From positions 2,465,501-2,529,500 of the forward strand of contig JAPXFQ010000250.1 of NCBI GenBank assembly GCA_028564705.1: a stretch of DNA of 64,000 nt, read 5' to 3'. This stretch comes from Apricaphanius iberus. Lineage: Eukaryota; Chordata; Actinopteri; Cyprinodontiformes; Aphaniidae. Below, one piece after another: positions 23,101 to 33,410 of this stretch; the stretch's first letter is position 1, and each line of letters begins with the position of its first letter. The notes under the pieces are model-generated. The model was not told where the DNA came from and ran no database searches. It saw only the letters and a list, made by a program, of their open reading frames with translations. A program made the position numbers and the translations under genes.

Positions 23101-25899
23101 GTATACTGCAATACACCAATTATGCATTTCGATGTCATCAAGCTGTGCCTACATGCTTTATGTACTCAAGGATAAATACTGATTTTTTTTCTGTGTTTTG
23201 TCTTTACATTTGATATTGCAAGTTTAAAATGTGTTGGTTTACATTTAACGGAAAAGAAATATGCTGAAACGTGAAGTATTTTTAATTCAAATATGTGCAG
23301 GTTTCTTGTGCAATATTAAATCTATAAATGTCTAGGAAAGCAGACAATTTAAAACTATGTTTTCATAACATTTAGCTTTTATTTGATTTAAAATATCAAT
23401 CTATATTAAGAATTTTTGTGTTGCATAGTTTTGGAAATATTATTTGAATGTTGAATGCATTTTGCACAGTATGCTTTCTGGAAAATGATAATTTTCACAA
23501 GGAGTCATTTTTACATAAATAGAAAATGAAAAAAAATAATAGGCCTCAATATATATCGTTACCGCACATGCTTTAGATTATATCGCAATATAGATTTGAG
23601 GAAATATTGGCCAGCCCTATTACATAAGATCAATATTAAACAAAGCATTTGTAATGTCTGAATGTTCTGTCATGGCTATATTTCGACCTACATGATCATT
23701 GGGAAGATTGCTGCCTCAATTTTCTGTGACTGTTGTTGGACCCAATACTTTCTGAATAACCACATTCTTTCGGAATGACTTTTTGTGGCTTCCACTCCTT
23801 GTGGAGGGTGTCAATGGTGTTCTTTCCCATGATTGTTTGTTGCCCAGTGACCTAGTCTGAGTAACCATATAGAGGCCCAGTAAACCTTTACTGGTCTTTG
23901 AGTTTATTAGCAAGTGTTCTCAATAGCTTGCCTTAAACCCCACTGAGGAGTTTTTGCACTGGATGGCTAGAATGCTGGCTGCTGCCATCTTGTTTCCACC
24001 GGTCCATCCCCTAAAATTTGCCAGAATTTTATGTTCCTACCATTTTATTTTTCGTGTTCAAAATCATAATTGACTTTGAACACTTATGAATTGCTATTGA
24101 CTTGGCACGTTTCGGATCACAATCAATTAAATAATCAATCAGGTTTTTCCTATTTGAAATTTAGAAGAAATGAACCATAATCAGTTTTCACTGAGTAACC
24201 AAAGACACTTAAGCCTAGTTTACGTTTCTTCTGCGTTATTGAAGAGACGCACCATGCCGTTATCTCTCAACACAAGCATGGATAGAGTAGCTATTGCTCC
24301 TTGCATGGACGTGTGTTTACAAGGAGATGAAAAGTCGTTGGTCAGAAACCACACTGCAATGTTACCTTCCAGTAAAGGTCTGCACTCCCTGTTTTCCTGG
24401 TGGGGAATTGCTTTACAATGCTGACCGACCGACAGAGAAGTATAAAAGGGAAACGTCTCAATCTGTACGTGTGAGTGTGGTTGCAAACGTGCTGACAGAA
24501 GTATAATCTAGGTTTTAGAGTTTGGGAAAACCCTGATTTGTTTGATTCCCTAATCTGAAAGGATTATATTAAAGGTTTGAATACCATTGGCAATAAATTG
24601 ATTGATTAATAAAAAAAAAGCCAGCACTCGTGTCACAACACTAAAATTTTAAACTCGATTTGATATTATAAAAACAAACTCGATAGTCGATTTCCATACT
24701 AATGTGATGTGAAAACACCAATTTATTCAACAAGTAGATGCAACAAATAACGCTTCCTTTCATTTAGCTACCTTGATTAATAGAACAAAAATGAAATGTG
24801 AAGAATTTCACTTAAACTTTTCAAGTATCCGCAGTGTTTTTAGAAGTGCACAAAAAAATCTGGTCAAATATAACATTTTTAACTTTAAATAATGAGGTCT
24901 TGAGACAAGAAAAAACATAATCTATTTTTATATTGAGTTTTAACTAAAAATGGAAAAAGGAAGAACTATTTAAATAACATTGTCACTAAAAGTTGTGCAT
25001 TTAGAAAACCCATCTTCCCTCTCATCCTCCAAAATATTACCATGGGGAAAGAATATCTAATTTGTATACCAGTTTTAGTATTGTTAAATATCTAGGAATC
25101 TGTTATTTGACAATCCTAGTTGATACACAACAGATATCAGGGGCATAATCTTGTCAGAGACTCCAGTACTTAGCCTGGTCTTGGTTGTATCCTTCCTAAT
25201 AATAAAAATAAATAAAATCTTATTTTTTAGGGTTAATGTAGTACAAATCAGATGTATTTTACAAGTTAAAAAGGACCGCTGAGTGGCATAGATGTATTTT
25301 AGATGTATTTTCTAACTCAATCTACCCCTAAATCATTGAGCCATTTCATAGAAGCAAAAGTAGAAAAAAAGTGGAACACCAAAGAAACAATCTTAATCCT
25401 ATCTGGTTTTGGGGGTTTGCAAACGGAAACATTTAGTTTATTACAAAACACAGGGGTATATTCAATATGAGAATTCATCATTGTAACATTGATACGGTGG
25501 GAGCTTTCTTTTCTGTCCGAAGAGCAAATATAACTTTTTGATAAAAATTTGGACTTTACCTTTAAAACTTTGTTTATTGGGCATCATACATTTCTGATCT
25601 GTAGATTTCAATTATTTATTCTCAGAATAGTAAAAAAAAAAAAAAATTAAGTCAATAACCAATTTGTCCTCCATGACCAACCCTCTAATGAGATTTTCTC
25701 TTTTTGCTGGTAGTTCACAATCAATGTGAGCACTGACATGCGCCACCACCGTGTTCGTCTGGTGTTCCAGGACACTCCTCTTCAGCGGGGAAAGAAGAGA
25801 GGCGATCAAGTTGGGACGCAGGTTCTTTTGGATCCTGTGCACAGCGTGAAGCTCATGGACTGGTGGCATCCACTGTTCCCTTCGTTACCTTACACATAA
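17112..25899 (+). CDS. tmem183a: Transmembrane protein 183A, complete eight-exon gene
   Basis: TMEM183 proteins are conserved vertebrate single-pass membrane proteins of unknown function. The coding exons are 17112-17175, 17344-17433, 17519-17686, 17779-17929, 19911-20091, 22438-22518, 22661-22813 and 25714-25899; they join in phase to 357 codons plus TAA (human about 376). In order: a basic N-terminus ([16 protein letters not shown]), the [20 protein letters not shown] motif, an acidic then Lys/Arg-rich linker ending RKKKNKRKK (about residue 106), an F-box-like helical segment with [18 protein letters not shown] and [13 protein letters not shown] (residues 115-158), [11 protein letters not shown] (to residue 245), a hydrophobic segment [16 protein letters not shown] across the exon 7-8 junction (about 281-301), and a C-terminus with DWWHP. 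All introns are GT-AG except intron 7, which is GC-AG. The family call is secure; the F-box-like reading is inference. Confidence 0.95.
17344..17433 (+). CDS. tmem183a: tmem183a exon 2
   Basis: Preceded by CCCTTTCTTTCAG, ends GAAG|GTAAAAG. Encodes [20 protein letters not shown] and following residues, the best conserved N-terminal motif. Confidence 0.95.
17519..17686 (+). CDS. tmem183a: tmem183a exon 3
   Basis: Acceptor TATATTTCAG, donor AAAG|GTGCCG. Encodes [10 protein letters not shown], then an acidic Ser/Asp/Glu linker ([11 protein letters not shown]) and the polybasic RKKKNKRKK. Confidence 0.95.
17779..17929 (+). CDS. tmem183a: tmem183a exon 4
   Basis: Acceptor CCCTTCCCAG, donor AGAAG|GTGATC. 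Encodes the F-box-like segment from YPVDIW to AFWTRLYRR. Confidence 0.95.
17998..18990. repeat. AT-rich repeat with GTTAAAT/AACAC motifs (intron 4)
   Basis: Intron 4 contains many inverted and direct copies of motifs such as AGTGTTAAATCAACTC, GAGTTGATTTAACA and GAGTTAAATTAACACCAG. The leftmost (near 18003) and rightmost (AACTCTCCAATTTTGTGTGG, about 18970-18990) copies are in inverted orientation, so this may be a MITE or a foldback element. The family was not identified. Confidence 0.4.
18991..19910. other. tmem183a intron 4, distal part
   Basis: AT-rich sequence without recognised repeats or exons, ending in the pyrimidine tract TTCTTCTTATAG of exon 5. Confidence 0.5.
19911..20091 (+). CDS. 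tmem183a: tmem183a exon 5
   Basis: Acceptor TTCTTCTTATAG, donor CCAAG|GTAGAT. Encodes [20 protein letters not shown] and [10 protein letters not shown], both strongly conserved with human. Confidence 0.95.
20377..22393 (-). mobile_element. hAT transposon with transposase remnant (intron 5)
   Basis: Ends are inverted: CAGGGCTGTACG at 20377 and, reverse-complemented from 22393, CAGGGCTGTACAG. The minus strand near the left end encodes a hAT C-terminal dimerisation region (20499-20780 and 20876-20964). The interior is decayed and includes A/T-rich and TA-repeat sequence (21205-21240), so further insertions are possible. A clear 8-bp target duplication was not found. The insertion is antisense to TMEM183A. 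Confidence 0.7.
20499..20964 (-). pseudogene. hAT transposase C-terminal exons (decayed)
   Basis: Read on the minus strand, an exon fragment (20964-20876, containing [15 protein letters not shown]) ends at AAG|GTAAG; a 95-bp intron follows (20875-20781, ending CTAG), and the next exon begins [20 protein letters not shown] and continues [15 protein letters not shown]. The AQCERGFS and RIKSS motifs are characteristic of the hAT dimerisation domain, in the ZNF862-like subgroup. The open frame stops at 20499. Upstream exons, with the catalytic DDE residues, are not recognised, and a stop codon precedes the first fragment. The element is therefore inactive. Confidence 0.7.
22438..22518 (+). CDS. 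tmem183a: tmem183a exon 6
   Basis: Acceptor GTTATTGCAG, donor AGCAG|GTAACA. 27 codons, [20 protein letters not shown] and following, matching the human exon. Confidence 0.95.
22661..22813 (+). CDS. tmem183a: tmem183a exon 7, with GC donor
   Basis: Acceptor ATCCCTGCAG. 51 codons, ending in the hydrophobic segment [16 protein letters not shown]. The reading frame joins exon 8 only if the exon ends at 22813, where the intron starts GCAAGT. This is the usual GC-AG donor sequence; no GT donor keeps the frame here. Confidence 0.9.
23033..23622. mobile_element. hAT-like MITE (intron 7)
   Basis: Left TAGTAGTGGGCAATATAA and right, reverse-complemented, ATAGGGCTGGCCAATATT approximate the ends of fish hAT MITEs (TAGGGCTGGGCAATAT). 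Just inside the right end is the typical ATATCGCAATATAGATTTGA. The target duplication is not clear. Confidence 0.5.
23700..23945 (-). mobile_element. Tc1-like 3' fragment (intron 7)
   Basis: Contains CTTCCACTCCTTGTGGAGGG followed by TGTCAATGGTGTTCTTTCCCATGATTG, which I recognise as the antisense 3' portion of a fish Tc1-like element. A related piece is at 63565-63690. Confidence 0.5.
24211..24514. mobile_element. Harbinger/ISL2EU-like MITE (intron 7)
   Basis: The left end AAGCCTAGTTTACGTTTCTT and the right end, reverse-complemented AAACCTAGATTATACTTCTG, are imperfect inverted repeats, similar in style to fish ISL2EU or Harbinger MITEs. The ORFs across it overlap on both strands and lack domains. 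Confidence 0.45.
24515..25713. other. tmem183a intron 7, distal part
   Basis: AT-rich sequence with poly-A tracts near 25630. Nothing recognised until the acceptor TTTTTGCTGGTAG of exon 8. Confidence 0.5.
25714..25899 (+). CDS. tmem183a: tmem183a exon 8 (terminal coding)
   Basis: Acceptor TTTTTGCTGGTAG. Encodes [20 protein letters not shown] through [17 protein letters not shown] and ends PYT-stop at 25897-25899, matching the human C-terminus in order and length. Confidence 0.95.
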   Translation, partial: FTINVSTDMRHHRVRLVFQDTPLQRGKKRGDQVGTQVLLDPVHSVKLMDWWHPLFPSLPYT

Positions 25900-26655
25900 G
25901 AATGTTGACGCCCTCAGGAAAAAAAATGGATCCTGCTGGTTTTCACAAAATGATCATGAAACAAAAAAAATCACATTCAATTAGACATTTTGATTGATTT
26001 AAAACAGAAGCATTAGCTGTTTTCCATCATACAGTTTTGTTGCCTGTGCAAGTTAAATGTAGTAGTTTCCAGATTATTTCTTCTTGAAATATTAAATCAA
26101 CAGGGCATAACTTAGTCCTATTGATCCAGCAATTTGTTCCATGCTTTTTTCAGGTATTACCCATTTGGTGGATTTGTTTTAAGATTGAATGCATATCAAG
26201 AGAGTTCAGTCATTTTTAAATCAGTATAATTTACTTCAGGCTTTACCCTCTGACAGATATTTCTTTTTAACAATTTACTTAAGTTTAATTATTTTCTTGC
26301 ACATGATGCAGCTTTGCCATTTACTGCCGCAGGCAGTGTTATTCTGGGTTTAGGTTGAATGTTGTATTTGGATGAACTATGTCCGATGATAGGTGCAGAG
26401 CTACCATTTTCATTGTTTTAACTATTTCTGAGAGTTTCAGTAACTGATTTGCACATTAGCTGCCAAGGAAAAAGAAGTCATTGAATAAACTACATGTCAA
26501 TGTAGGATTAAACTTCTTGTAAAACATTTTCACAATTACAAAACCACAACTGGTTTTTTACAGTAGGTTAGTCATGGATTATATAAAATGATGGTTTAGG
26601 TTCATCAAATGAAAGTGATTTTGATAATGCAAACACTGGACTTTAATAAAACTAC
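25900..26655 (+). terminator. tmem183a 3' UTR and candidate polyadenylation signals
   Basis: Follows the stop codon. AATAAA hexamers at 26484-26489 and 26645-26650 are candidate polyadenylation signals. Which is used cannot be told from sequence. Confidence 0.4.
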
Positions 26656-28534
26656 TGCTAATTCAAACTCCTCTACTCTTATATTTGAAAGGGAAATGAA
26701 CCATAAAAAGATTTCCTCTGATAGATAAAAATACATTTTAATTTTTTTTGAAGAAAAAAAATTAAAATAGATAATGCTTTAACACTAATTTAAACATTTT
26801 GTAACAGATGTAGGTTTTCCCTTTAGAAACATTTTTGAGAAAGTTTCTCTGGAGTACAGCAAAGTGTTTTTGCCTCCCTCCTGTGGTTGCTCTTGGTATT
26901 AAGTGATAAATATTAAAATTGTATGTTAGGCAAGTGGTTCAATGAGTTCTCCGTGAAACTGAAGCGGGGCTCAAAGACCTGGAAACACTGAGTGCAGGGA
27001 CTAATGGAGAGCAATAGGGGTTTTATCCTCATAAACTAAAATTCCTTCTTTGAAAATTCCGTTTTTTGATGGTAAATTCATTTTTCACTAGAGAGATCAG
27101 GAGAGAACCTTAACCCTCCATGTGCAAAAACACGACAAATACCAATTTTTTTTTAAACAGGTAACATGTAATGAAAATATAACTACTAAATATGTTGCAC
27201 TAATGTATCAACTGATAATACAGATGAATATATAATACATCTTAAGAATTATTTTTTTTTTTTGTGTCATTCATGAAAATTGTAGAGATCTATTACACAT
27301 GCACAGTTATGTATCCAAGCATTTTCATAGAAAGTTGAGTGGAAGCAAAATGTTTGGTAGGAAAAGGTGAATCAGCAACAGGAATATCTCTCAATATACC
27401 TGATCAGAACCCCATAGATAATAGAATATTAAGAGGAAGTGGACACAACAATTTAGATGACTTAAAGGCTGCTTTCAGAGAAAATTGAGGGTTTCACCTG
27501 AGCAGAACCACTCATCAGTCGACTGATTCATTCATGCAAAAGGTAACCCAACAGAGTAGCCTATTAAATGCATAGAAACATACCCACTTTTCAGAAGCTT
27601 GACATTTCTACTAAAAATTCTTCCAATTTCATGAGACACTGGAAATTTGGTTTTCATTACCTGTAAGCCATAATTGTAACAAACAAATGAACAAAAACCT
27701 CCAAGAACTTTGGAAATGTTTCACTCCATGTAATTAATCAGTATGTGTTTAATTTTCTGAAGTGAGTTGCAGAAATATGGAACTTTTTCTCTAAATTGAA
27801 GTTTTTGATATGTATTTATAAAATACAATGGGTAATGCCCAAATCAAAAAAGAGAATTGGTTGTTGGGGTATGTTAAACTTGACATGATTGACTTTGAGT
27901 AAGACCTGTCTCTAGTCCCTGCTCATGTGCAAGCGTTTAGATTTTGTAATACATTGGGATGTATTTCAAAATAGATTTGCGTTTGATTTGTAACATTTTT
28001 CACAAACACACACACACGCGCACACACACACACACAAACCTATATTAATCTTGGAGTCGGATTTATCGAACTGCACAGCTGAATTTATACTGAGACAAAT
28101 TTACACACAGATTAACTCTTTTTGGGTTATCAAAGTTATGCGTTCTGAAGGAGAACTCTTCAGATTCTTTCTGGCAAAGTTTTGGAAACCACGCATCTTT
28201 TTTAAAATATATAATTATGTACAACCCTGTGTTGTTCTGTGATCGGAAATCCAAATAGATTACAATTAAGTTTTTGATTGTAACGAGACAAGATGGGAAA
28301 AATTCAAAAAAGTTAAGATGTATAAATATTTTTAGAAGCCAGTAAAGGTCTATGATTCTTTGAACCGTGAGTGAAAATGAAGATGAGATTGCTCATTTCC
28401 TGTGGCAGAACTATCATTTAATCTTTTCTAATGATCACATTTAGCAAGTAAATACAAATACTTTACATTGTTGCCTTTAAAACACAGTCAGGCACACCTC
28501 ATCATCCAAAAAGACGGCGAAAGGCTGAGAACGG
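26656..28534. other. Intergenic AT-rich sequence
   Basis: No gene recognised. Contains a short CA-repeat (see 28005-28036). Confidence 0.45.
28005..28036. repeat. (CA)n microsatellite
   Basis: Imperfect CA dinucleotide array with one CGCG interruption. Confidence 0.9.
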
Positions 28535-28863
28535 GCAAAAACTACATTACCCATAAATCCAGTAACGCTTTGCCATTGGTGGTGGCACAGGTGACCGCAG
28601 ACGCTCTGAGTTGTGACAACATCTCGACCGTCAAAACGAAAACAATTTTGGAACCGAAGTGCGAGCAGTTGTCTGCTGTCAGTATGTGGAAATACGGAGA
28701 AAGCTAGAAGTCGCGTATTTTGTCGTTTGTTTCCGTTTTGTTTTGCACTTTCTTTTTTCCCCGTTCCTGGTTGAAAGCTGTTGGTGGCTCTGCTATCTGG
28801 GCTCAGGGAAGCGGACGCGCACTTTTCTTCAACCTGACTCGTTCTGCCTGACCTTCAGAGCGG
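28535..28863 (+). promoter_or_regulatory. Candidate CpG promoter and non-coding first exon
   Basis: ACTACATTACCCATAAATCC at 28541-28560 resembles the ZNF143 core-promoter motif (ACTACAATTCCCA), and an inverted CCAAT box (ATTGG, 28575-28579) lies 15 bp on. CpG-bearing sequence follows to a strong donor, GAGCGG|GTGAGTT, at 28863. There is no TATA box. Together these suggest a plus-strand transcription start near 28.6 kb with a non-coding first exon. The open frames through it have no recognised product and no downstream exon was found. Confidence 0.45.
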
Positions 28864-30046
28864 GTGAGTTATATTTCAGCGTCACCATTAGAATGAATCC
28901 CTGGTTAAAACGCCGCTGCCTGCCCACTACACCCCGTTGGAGGGGGTTGTAAGTGCGCATTTCCTGCTTTACAGCCAGAAAATGTAGTTAATTGACATAA
29001 AAGGAAATAATATGCTGCAGGGTGTACGGCTTTAGTATTTATTCAGTCATTTTCCCCTAATTTTGCAATATTATATTACTTCAAAATGTATACTTTTTTT
29101 CCACCCGTATTATAGACTACCTTAATATATCAGTTGTAGTTTAGTTGTCAAGCATCACTTATGCAAGGCTGGTTATGAGTTTTCTCCATTTGAATATTAT
29201 TGAAGCCTACAATAATTTCTTGATAAACTTAAAATATTTACAGATTAAATAAATCATTATAAATAGGACAAAAAACAAAGTCCAAGTATTCATCATCGTA
29301 TTTTTGAAATGTCACCGGCAGATTTATTGCTTTGTGTCACTTTAAGTATGGGGTGGAAAACAAGATACATGGTTAAAAAAATGACAAGGCATTTCACATG
29401 GAGAACACCATGCTTCCTTTTTACTGTCATCTGAATCTGGAGAGAGCTGCCCTTCTTGCCATTTATAAGCTAATAGTCTGGCTGGTATCAGTGACAACAC
29501 CTCAGCAACGGAATATGCTGCTATGTATAAGCAGTGACTGTAAACTGTCCAGCGTGCAATACTCTGCTGCTTATTCACGCCCTTTGCCTGACAGTCTTGC
29601 ATGGCGCCAACACAGAAATAACGAAGGCACTGCTGACTAGATAAACTCCTTTGTTGGCCTGAATTAATTCGAAGTGCGTATATGTGTGTGCTATGTATGT
29701 ATTGTGTTGTTATGCCTGTTGTCCAGGGCATTCTTAATATTTCAGGTCAGCAATATGTCAAGCTTCCTTTATTGGTTATCTCACATGGACTTTAGGCATC
29801 TTACTTTGAAATAGATTTAATCAAACTTGTTTTACTTTTTGCCTCCATTGTGTTGAATTCTTCTCTTCTTGGACTATTGCATTCACGCCACTTGCATTAT
29901 AACAGCAAAATTACATTTGGCCTTACTCTGATCTTTGACATCTGTGTCAGGCCTCTGTCACCAGACATGTTGTGCTGTACAGAGCAGCATAAGTCACAGT
30001 CACCGGAGTTTAAATGTGTTTGTGAGCCAGCTTTAAAATGATGGCT
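28864..30046. other. Sequence downstream of the candidate first exon
   Basis: AT-rich, no recognised exon. The minus-strand frame at 29342-29731 (129 codons) is opposed by antisense frames and shows no domain. Confidence 0.35.
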
Positions 30047-30912
30047 GCAGTGCCTTACACTTTTTTTCACTTTACAGCCTTCTCAAAAAAATTTATGTGC
30101 TTTGTTGTAACTTTGTGTTTTATTGGAACAAAAAGTAGTGGGAAGGGAAATGACACAAGGTCTTATTTATTTATATACAAATGGAAATCTAATAATTATT
30201 TCAACTTTACCTCCTACTTTCCCCTCTACTCTGATACACCTAAAGGAAATCCTGGACTACCAATTGCTTTTAGAGCTCACCTGACTTGCGTACACTCAGA
30301 CAGTGTATCACCCTCAGCACTGTCCTCATGGCTAAACATGGTGGTGGCAGCAGCACCATGCTGTGTGGAAGGTTTGCTTGAGCAGAGACAGGCCAGTTGG
30401 TTGGAGTTAACAATAGCATGGATGCAGCTATCTGCAGGGCCATTCTGGAAAAAAATATATAAAGGGCTACAGAGGTCTTACAACTAGGGTCAAAGTTCAC
30501 CTTCTAGCAGAACAATGAGCCAATGAGAGGACATGTTTAGATCAATTTATATATATTGTGTATTTTGATAGTCAAGTCCAAGTCTAGACAATCTGTGTTT
30601 TACAGCCTGAAAAGTTTTCAATTCAGCTGGGCTGAGCTTGAGATATTTTACAAAAGAGAAAAGAATACAAATTTAAATCTCTAGATTCGTAGCTATAAAT
30701 GCGGCAAAAGGTGGTTTTACTAACGATTGACTCATGGCAGATGAATATAAATGCAGACCATGTCTTATTTGTAAAAAAGATTGTAACCATTGTACCTTCC
30801 ACGTTAAATTATACACTACGTTGTGTTGGTCTCTCACATGTAATTCCAATTAAATTCATTCCATTTAGTCACAAAAAGTTCAAAGTGTATAACATTTTTT
30901 GCAAGGCTTTGT
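30047..30912 (+). mobile_element. Tc1/mariner-like element with decayed transposase
   Basis: The left end CAGTGCCTTACACTTTTTTT and right end, reverse-complemented, GTACAAAGCCTTGCAAAAAA match as degenerate Tc1-type inverted repeats. At 30335-30680 the plus strand encodes relics of a DDE transposase (frames reading AKHGGGSSTMLCGRF, then the region corresponding to FTFQQND, here broken by stops). Several frameshifts and stops make it inactive. Confidence 0.65.
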
Positions 30913-32141
30913 ACACTTATGTACCTTTGCAGGTTTTTGTTATGATTTGTTTGCTTTCTAAGAAATGGTTGTTTAGGCATCATCTTTGGCTGTAATGGTG
31001 TTGTGTGATGAAACACATAGACACAAAGCACTACAAACAGAAAATGTAAGCCTCAGCTATCTAAGAAAGCAAATTAGATTTTTTGCTCGCATATTAGGCT
31101 ACAAATTACTATGTCTGGTTGAGGTTTATTTACTTGACACCATTATGAAATGTTTATGAAATTAATTGCTATAGTATAATTGTGCTAAGAAGAAAGAATG
31201 TAGTTTAGTGTTCCTTTTGTTTCTGCTTTTCCTTGACTCACTTCCAGTAAGATGAATTTTAGGGGAAGTTATGCAAGATCATCAATTATTGTTGGATACA
31301 TTACTTTCTTTTCTGTAATAAAAATCCACCCAAAATACAATGCTATATTGGTTGTGCTCAATTACCGAGTAGTAACAGCACATAAATGAAGAGAGTCTGT
31401 TTATTTTATTAGTTTTAGGCACTTGTGTATGCTTTACAACATCAGTGTAATTTAAAAGTTGTCCAGTATTACCTCATGTGTTCATTCTCTGTCTCCAAGG
31501 CTTGCTCTGTAATTAGTCTGCGTAAAAAAAAATTTATTTAACCAACCAGGATTGTAAATTTTACAATCATTCCTTTGACTATACATTTTATGATGTAAAA
31601 TACAAGTATTTTTCACAAAATCAATGGGCTTGGTAAAAAAAAAAAAAAAAGACAGGATGGCAACGTGAAAACCCTTTTTCTTAAATTGAAAAGTTAAATG
31701 ATTATTTAAAAAGCTACATAAAGGTAACCAAATACTGTTAAACATTTTACAACTGACACTAAGAGTCATACATAAAGCATTTATAAGACACTTATTGTTT
31801 AATTGACAGAAAGGTGTTTTGACTTTCTGGCCACAGTCACTGATTATGTGTCCCATGACTTATAACCATGTGACACACTCTAAAAATCTTTCCATTTTTT
31901 TTATTCTGTTTATCTAATAATCTATAGGAACAAATTCATTGAGGTGTTATTTTGGAGTTTATGTTTCATTTTTATCCACAGTTGGATTATTTATTAAAAA
32001 AAATGTTTGCCTGACATTCTTTGTAGGCATGTAGCACACTGAACGTTTCTCAGAAGTCATAATGTTTTGTCTGATTAGTGCATCCATCAAAAAGTAGTAG
32101 CTTCTCTCAAATTGAAACTTATTATATTACCACTGGATTTT
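30913..32141. other. Intergenic AT-rich sequence
   Basis: No gene or recognisable repeat end. The 124-codon minus-strand frame at 31482-31856 is low-complexity (Phe- and Lys-rich, through a poly-A tract) and is not credible. Confidence 0.4.
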
Positions 32142-32250
32142 ATATATTGTGTGAATGTGTGCGTCAATGACTGAGTATATTGTGAAGCTTTATGGGTACC
32201 TCAGGACTAGATAAAGCTCTATACAAGTACAGCCCATGTACCATTTAATA
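32142..32250 (+). mobile_element. SINE 3' tail fragment, degenerate
   Basis: GTGTGAATGTGTGCGTCAAT, then TGAAGCTTTATGGGTACCTC and CTATACAAGTACAGCCCATG ending GTACCATTTA. Same tail order as the SINE at 56638-56860, more diverged. Confidence 0.5.
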
Positions 32251-32497
32251 TGGTGTTTACCCTGACAAGTAAGCAATTTTTTTCTCATTTCATAAATGTA
32301 AGAAATATACAATGGTAGGAAACTCCCTTTTTATGAAGGATATAAGTGAAGTACTGTCTTCCTTCAGATATAGATGATCAAACAGCACTTGGGAGGTGAG
32401 CAGCACTAGAAGGGCTTGCCTAAGAAATCACAAGGACTCTTTGTTCAGTAATGTATAATCTCTGGCTCCCATTGGTAACCAAATGTTGAACTTACAT

Positions 32498-33402
32498 CAG
32501 GGCTGGGCGGTATAGCAAAATCATTGTATTTCTTTATAAACATATCGGTATGGTATTTGACAGTATTTTCTTTTTCCATACAAGAGCGTTTTTACCGTAT
32601 TATCTTGTAAGAAAAATAATTAATACCCTAGCTTGGCTTTAAATATTGACATATTGACTTCATCACGTTGTTTTTTTGTGTGGTCCTTGTTATCGTCCAC
32701 TTACCATTATCGAGGTTAAATGCTCAATATACCGTGATATTAATTTTAGCTCATATCGCCCAGTCCTACTTTCACGTAGAACTGTAGAATTCAACTAGGG
32801 GGAAGAGTACAGAACTCAGACCAGATAGAGTGCCAGATTTGTAGTGTAGAAACAAAACAAACATGACGACCATATGAGATCATCAGCTGGAACAGAGTGT
32901 TCAGATCACGACAGAAAAAAAAGACGACAGCAGTATCGTAGTTGGTATATTAAACCATATTTACCGCTATTGTTGATTTCTGTCCTACTGGTTTTGCTGC
33001 TAATGACCCCATGTACCTCCCGCATTCAAACAGTGCTCTACACCCCCCCTACTGGTTACTTGCAATAGCACTTGTAAAAGATATCCTGTTTGGTTCGCGT
33101 CTGACCTTTTTAAATATGATTAACTTCTAAACTACAGATGTGGCTCCTCTTTTTGGGATGACGTCCTCTAGGTCAGCATTGTGTGGTTCCCTCTGACAGC
33201 TCCTGCCAGCTGCCATACTTATTTCAAAACTTTACTTTTCATGCTGTGGTTCTTGTGCGTAGCAATATGTCAGCGCTGTCCCATATCAAACGTTCCGGAT
33301 ATTCTCTGAGCTATTCACCGGTATAGCGGTACATTAAAAATTCATATCATAGCAAAATAAACACTGGTTTTCGGGTATGAACTGGTATACAGCACAGGCC
33401 TC
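32498..33402. mobile_element. hAT element, non-autonomous
   Basis: Left end CAGGGCTGGGCGGTATAG; right end, reverse-complemented, GAGGCCTGTGCTGTATAC, agreeing at 13 of the first 17 positions. Flanking octamers ACTTACAT (32490-32497) and ACTGACAT (33403-33410) match at seven of eight positions, the hAT target-duplication length. An internal sequence ATATCGCCCAGTCCTA at about 32753-32768 looks like another hAT terminus, so a second element may be nested. No transposase is recognised. Confidence 0.6.
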
Positions 33403-33410
33403 ACTGACAT

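Noticed and set aside
25612..25869. 85-codon minus-strand ORF
   Set aside because: Antisense shadow of tmem183a exon 8.
29342..29731. 129-codon minus-strand ORF
   Set aside because: No domain, no promoter or splice context, opposed by a plus-strand frame.
31482..31856. 124-codon minus-strand ORF
   Set aside because: Runs through a poly-A tract giving poly-Phe, with no domain.
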